This document shows positions 5,815 to 7,824 of a stretch of DNA of 7,824 nt, piece by piece; positions within the stretch are counted from its first letter, which is position 1, and each line of letters begins with the position of its first letter. The DNA is from an uncultured Pseudomonadota bacterium (GTDB lineage: Bacteria > Pseudomonadota > Gammaproteobacteria > Burkholderiales > Thiobacillaceae). The stretch spans positions 1-7,824 of the forward strand of contig CAISDD010000234.1 of NCBI GenBank assembly GCA_903883985.1, read 5' to 3'. The notes beneath the pieces were generated by a model, which did no database searches, was not told the DNA's origin, and worked only from the letters and a program-made list of their open reading frames with translations. The translations under genes were made by a program, and so were the position numbers.

Positions 5815-6663
5815 CTAAGGGCTGACTCTGACCCCCAATCCCAAGGCTTCCACTCGCTGCCCCAGGCCCTGCAACCACGCTTCAGGAAGCGCGCTGAGGC
5901 GCGCCTCTTGAGCCTGTAAAGATGGCCGTGCCAGGCCATAGAGCAGCACGCCTTGAAGCGGCACCGCCTCCCGCACCACCCGCGTGAGCAATCCCAGCCA
6001 GGCATCCACTTCCCCGGACGAGGGCTCTTTGCCATCCAGTGCGAACATGCAGGTCTGCACCCAGGTCGGACACAAGGCTGCCGCAATTTTAAGCCGCTGG
6101 TAGTGCTGCTCCGGATCGCATTCCGTGGCGTTCACCAGGCGCTGCCCCGCGCGCGTCGCACGATCAAACTTGAACCAGACTTCCCCCGCGCATTCTGCCA
6201 TCGTCCGCAAACCGTTCTGTACGTAGGGCCGGCCGAGCAGACTGCCGTTGGTAATCAGCCGCAGCTTGATGACACCCAATAGGTTGAATTCCGTCAGCAC
6301 ACGGCCAATCAAGGCCACGACGGCGGGAAATTCCGGCGCGGAGGTCGGCTCGCCGTTGCCAGACAGTGCGATATCTGTGAGTTGCCGCATGTCCTCGGCT
6401 ACCTGGTCGGCTAGAAAATCTCCGTGCTGGATGACGCCCAACATCTGCTGCAATTCCACTTCCAGCAATGCCAGGTCGATCGCCGGCGGCCCACCGCGCT
6501 TCAGGTTAGGAACCTGACAATAGATGCAGCCCCAGTTACAGGCATTGTTGGGATTCAGGTTGATGCCCAGGGATACCCCACCCGAGCGCCGTGAGACCAC
6601 CGGATAGACATAGGTAAGGCCGGCGACATCGCGATCATGGTTTCGAGTAGACAGCGAAGACAT
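5815..6663 (-). CDS. Radical SAM protein of unassigned function
   Basis: The protein should bind a [4Fe-4S] cluster and cleave S-adenosylmethionine to a 5'-deoxyadenosyl radical; the substrate is unknown. From the ATG at 6663 it has 282 residues. The cluster motif is C-N-W-G-C-I-Y-C (Cys42, Cys46, Cys49), and G-N-G-E-P-T at 102-107 corresponds to the SAM-binding GGE-type motif. The segment before the cluster (G-I-N-L-N-P-N-N-A) and Y-V-Y-P-V-V-S-R-R at 18-26 look strongly conserved. No extra Fe-S cluster (SPASM-type) domain is evident. An upstream in-frame ATG at 6690 would add 9 residues, but I prefer 6663 because the conserved region begins a few residues after it. The gene is divergent from mutY with overlapping start regions, so its promoter must lie within mutY. 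Confidence 0.85.
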   Translation of the reverse strand: MSSLSTRNHDRDVAGLTYVYPVVSRRSGGVSLGINLNPNNACNWGCIYCQVPNLKRGGPPAIDLALLEVELQQMLGVIQHGDFLADQVAEDMRQLTDIALSGNGEPTSAPEFPAVVALIGRVLTEFNLLGVIKLRLITNGSLLGRPYVQNGLRTMAECAGEVWFKFDRATRAGQRLVNATECDPEQHYQRLKIAAALCPTWVQTCMFALDGKEPSSGEVDAWLGLLTRVVREAVPLQGVLLYGLARPSLQAQEARLSALPEAWLQGLGQRVEALGLGVRVSP

Positions 6664-6688
6664 GAGTGAATTCTGGCACACTCCGGGC

Positions 6689-7744
6689 ATGCGATCCGAA
6701 CTGCTTCACGACTTCGCGCCACGCCTCATTGCCTGGCATCAACACCATGGCCGAAACACGCTTCCCTGGCAAGTCACGGATGACGCCTACCGCATCTGGC
6801 TGTCGGAAATCATGTTGCAGCAGACCCGGGTGGAAACCGTGATGGTCTATTACCTGCGATTTCTCGAGCGTTTTCCGGACATAGCCACCCTGGCGGACGC
6901 ACCCGAGGAAGCGGTCATGGCGCAATGGGCCGGCCTGGGCTACTACAGCCGTGCACGCCACCTGCATGCGGCAGCCCGGCAGATCGTAGCCACGCAGTCC
7001 GGTAACTTTCCGACGACATTCGACACCATCCTGCAATTACCCGGAATCGGCCGCACAACTGCGGCCGCGATCGCCGCATTCGCCTATGGACTACCCGGCG
7101 CCATCCTCGATGGCAACGTCAAACGAGTACTCACCCGTGTGTTCGCAATCGACGGCTGGCCGGGAGAGAAACTCGTAGAGCATCGCCTCTGGAACCTGGC
7201 CGAGGCGCTCCTGCCGGACGCAGGCGGAATCCGCGCATACACGCAAGGACTGATGGACCTGGGCGCCACGCTATGTACCCGTGCCCGCCCACGCTGCCCC
7301 GTCTGCCCGTTCGGCGACGCCTGTCTGGCCATGAAACAGGGCCGGCAGGGCGAACTCCCGCAAGCGCGCCCGAAGCGCATACTGCCAAAAAGAAGCACCG
7401 CCATGCTGATCCTGTTGCATGACGCTGAGATCCTGCTGGAAAAGCGGCCCGCTCCCGGCATCTGGGGAGGGTTATGGAGCTTCCCGGAGTTTCCCGCCGA
7501 TGCCGACCCGGCTCATGCCGCCGCGACTCTTGGGTTCAACGCTGACGAAATCCGCAAGCAACCCGCACTCCTGCACACCTTCACCCACTTCCAACTACAC
7601 ATCCAGCCCTGGCTGCTGCCGGTGAAGCGCACGCTCATCGCCGCCGAACCTGAACGGATCTGGCTGCCCCTGGTGGATAGCGAGGGCGCGGCCTTGCCCT
7701 CACCGGTCAAGCAAATCATCAGAGCACTAAGTAATGTCGCGTAA
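6689..7744 (+). CDS. mutY: Adenine DNA glycosylase MutY
   Basis: MutY removes adenine mispaired with 8-oxoguanine in DNA. From the ATG at 6689 the product has 351 residues, near the 350 of E. coli MutY. Catalytic Glu40 lies in L-S-E-I-M-L-Q-Q-T. The helix-hairpin-helix is L-P-G-I-G-R-T-T-A-A, followed by catalytic Asp141 in I-L-D-G-N-V-K-R-V. The [4Fe-4S] site C-x6-C-x2-C-x5-C is Cys196, 203, 206 and 212. A C-terminal NUDIX-like domain (about 234-351) recognises 8-oxoG and carries F-T-H (298-300) where E. coli has Phe-Ser-His. An in-frame ATG at 6662 would add 9 residues; I prefer 6689 because the distance to the N-terminal L-P-W-Q motif fits the family. Neither start has a good ribosome site. 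Confidence 0.95.
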   Translation: MRSELLHDFAPRLIAWHQHHGRNTLPWQVTDDAYRIWLSEIMLQQTRVETVMVYYLRFLERFPDIATLADAPEEAVMAQWAGLGYYSRARHLHAAARQIVATQSGNFPTTFDTILQLPGIGRTTAAAIAAFAYGLPGAILDGNVKRVLTRVFAIDGWPGEKLVEHRLWNLAEALLPDAGGIRAYTQGLMDLGATLCTRARPRCPVCPFGDACLAMKQGRQGELPQARPKRILPKRSTAMLILLHDAEILLEKRPAPGIWGGLWSFPEFPADADPAHAAATLGFNADEIRKQPALLHTFTHFQLHIQPWLLPVKRTLIAAEPERIWLPLVDSEGAALPSPVKQIIRALSNVA

Positions 7745-7770
7745 CTTGCCTTCATTAAGCTGCCGGCGCA

Positions 7771-7824
7771 GGCCCTCATCCCCGGCCCTTCCCCCGGAGG
7801 GGGAAGGGGGTGGAACCCTCTCCC
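7771..7824. repeat. GC-rich hairpin repeat after mutY, cut by window edge
   Basis: CCCTTCCCCC (7786-7795) and its exact complement GGGGGAAGGG (7799-7808) flank a 3-base loop GGA. It is preceded by CCCTCATCCCC and followed by AACCCTCTCCC, which looks like the start of a second arm. This style of C-rich extragenic palindrome is scattered in many proteobacterial genomes. It may also act as a mutY terminator, but no T-run follows in either direction. Confidence 0.7.

Overview
The window looks like chromosomal DNA of a GC-rich, motile Gram-negative proteobacterium. A betaproteobacterium is my best guess, from the feel of the FlgA/FlgM/FlgN, radical SAM and MutY proteins, but this is inference and not a proven placement. 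All genes look native: no transposase, phage gene, CRISPR array, tRNA or rRNA is visible.

Left part (1-4205) is a flagellar locus. On the minus strand lie the start of flgC (cut by the window edge) and flgB, which encode proximal rod proteins. Upstream of flgB on the same strand is a diguanylate cyclase gene with an intact GGEEF active site and RxxD inhibitory site. On the plus strand run flgA (P-ring chaperone), flgM (anti-sigma-28), flgN (FlgK/FlgL export chaperone) and a 69-residue metallochaperone-like HMA protein. Two flagellar promoter types can be read directly. A sigma-54 element (TGGCACG-N4-TTGC) lies just before flgB, and a near-consensus sigma-28 element (TAAAGCTT-N11-GCCGATAT) lies just before flgM. 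Together they suggest a sigma-54 to sigma-28 flagellar cascade. An array of 7-bp repeats runs directly into the -24 box of the flgB promoter.

Middle part (4276-5688) is a bifunctional mannose-1-phosphate guanylyltransferase / mannose-6-phosphate isomerase, which makes GDP-mannose for surface polysaccharide or glycosylation.

Right part (5815-7744) holds a radical SAM protein of unassigned function (minus strand) and the adenine DNA glycosylase MutY (plus strand). They are divergent and their start codons overlap or nearly overlap, so each promoter must lie inside the other gene. After mutY the window ends in a GC-rich hairpin repeat of the kind scattered between genes in many proteobacteria.

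I see no wholly new system. The most interesting items are the heptad-repeat array against the sigma-54 promoter, the c-di-GMP synthase placed inside the divergent flgA/flgB junction, and the metallochaperone translationally coupled to flgN.
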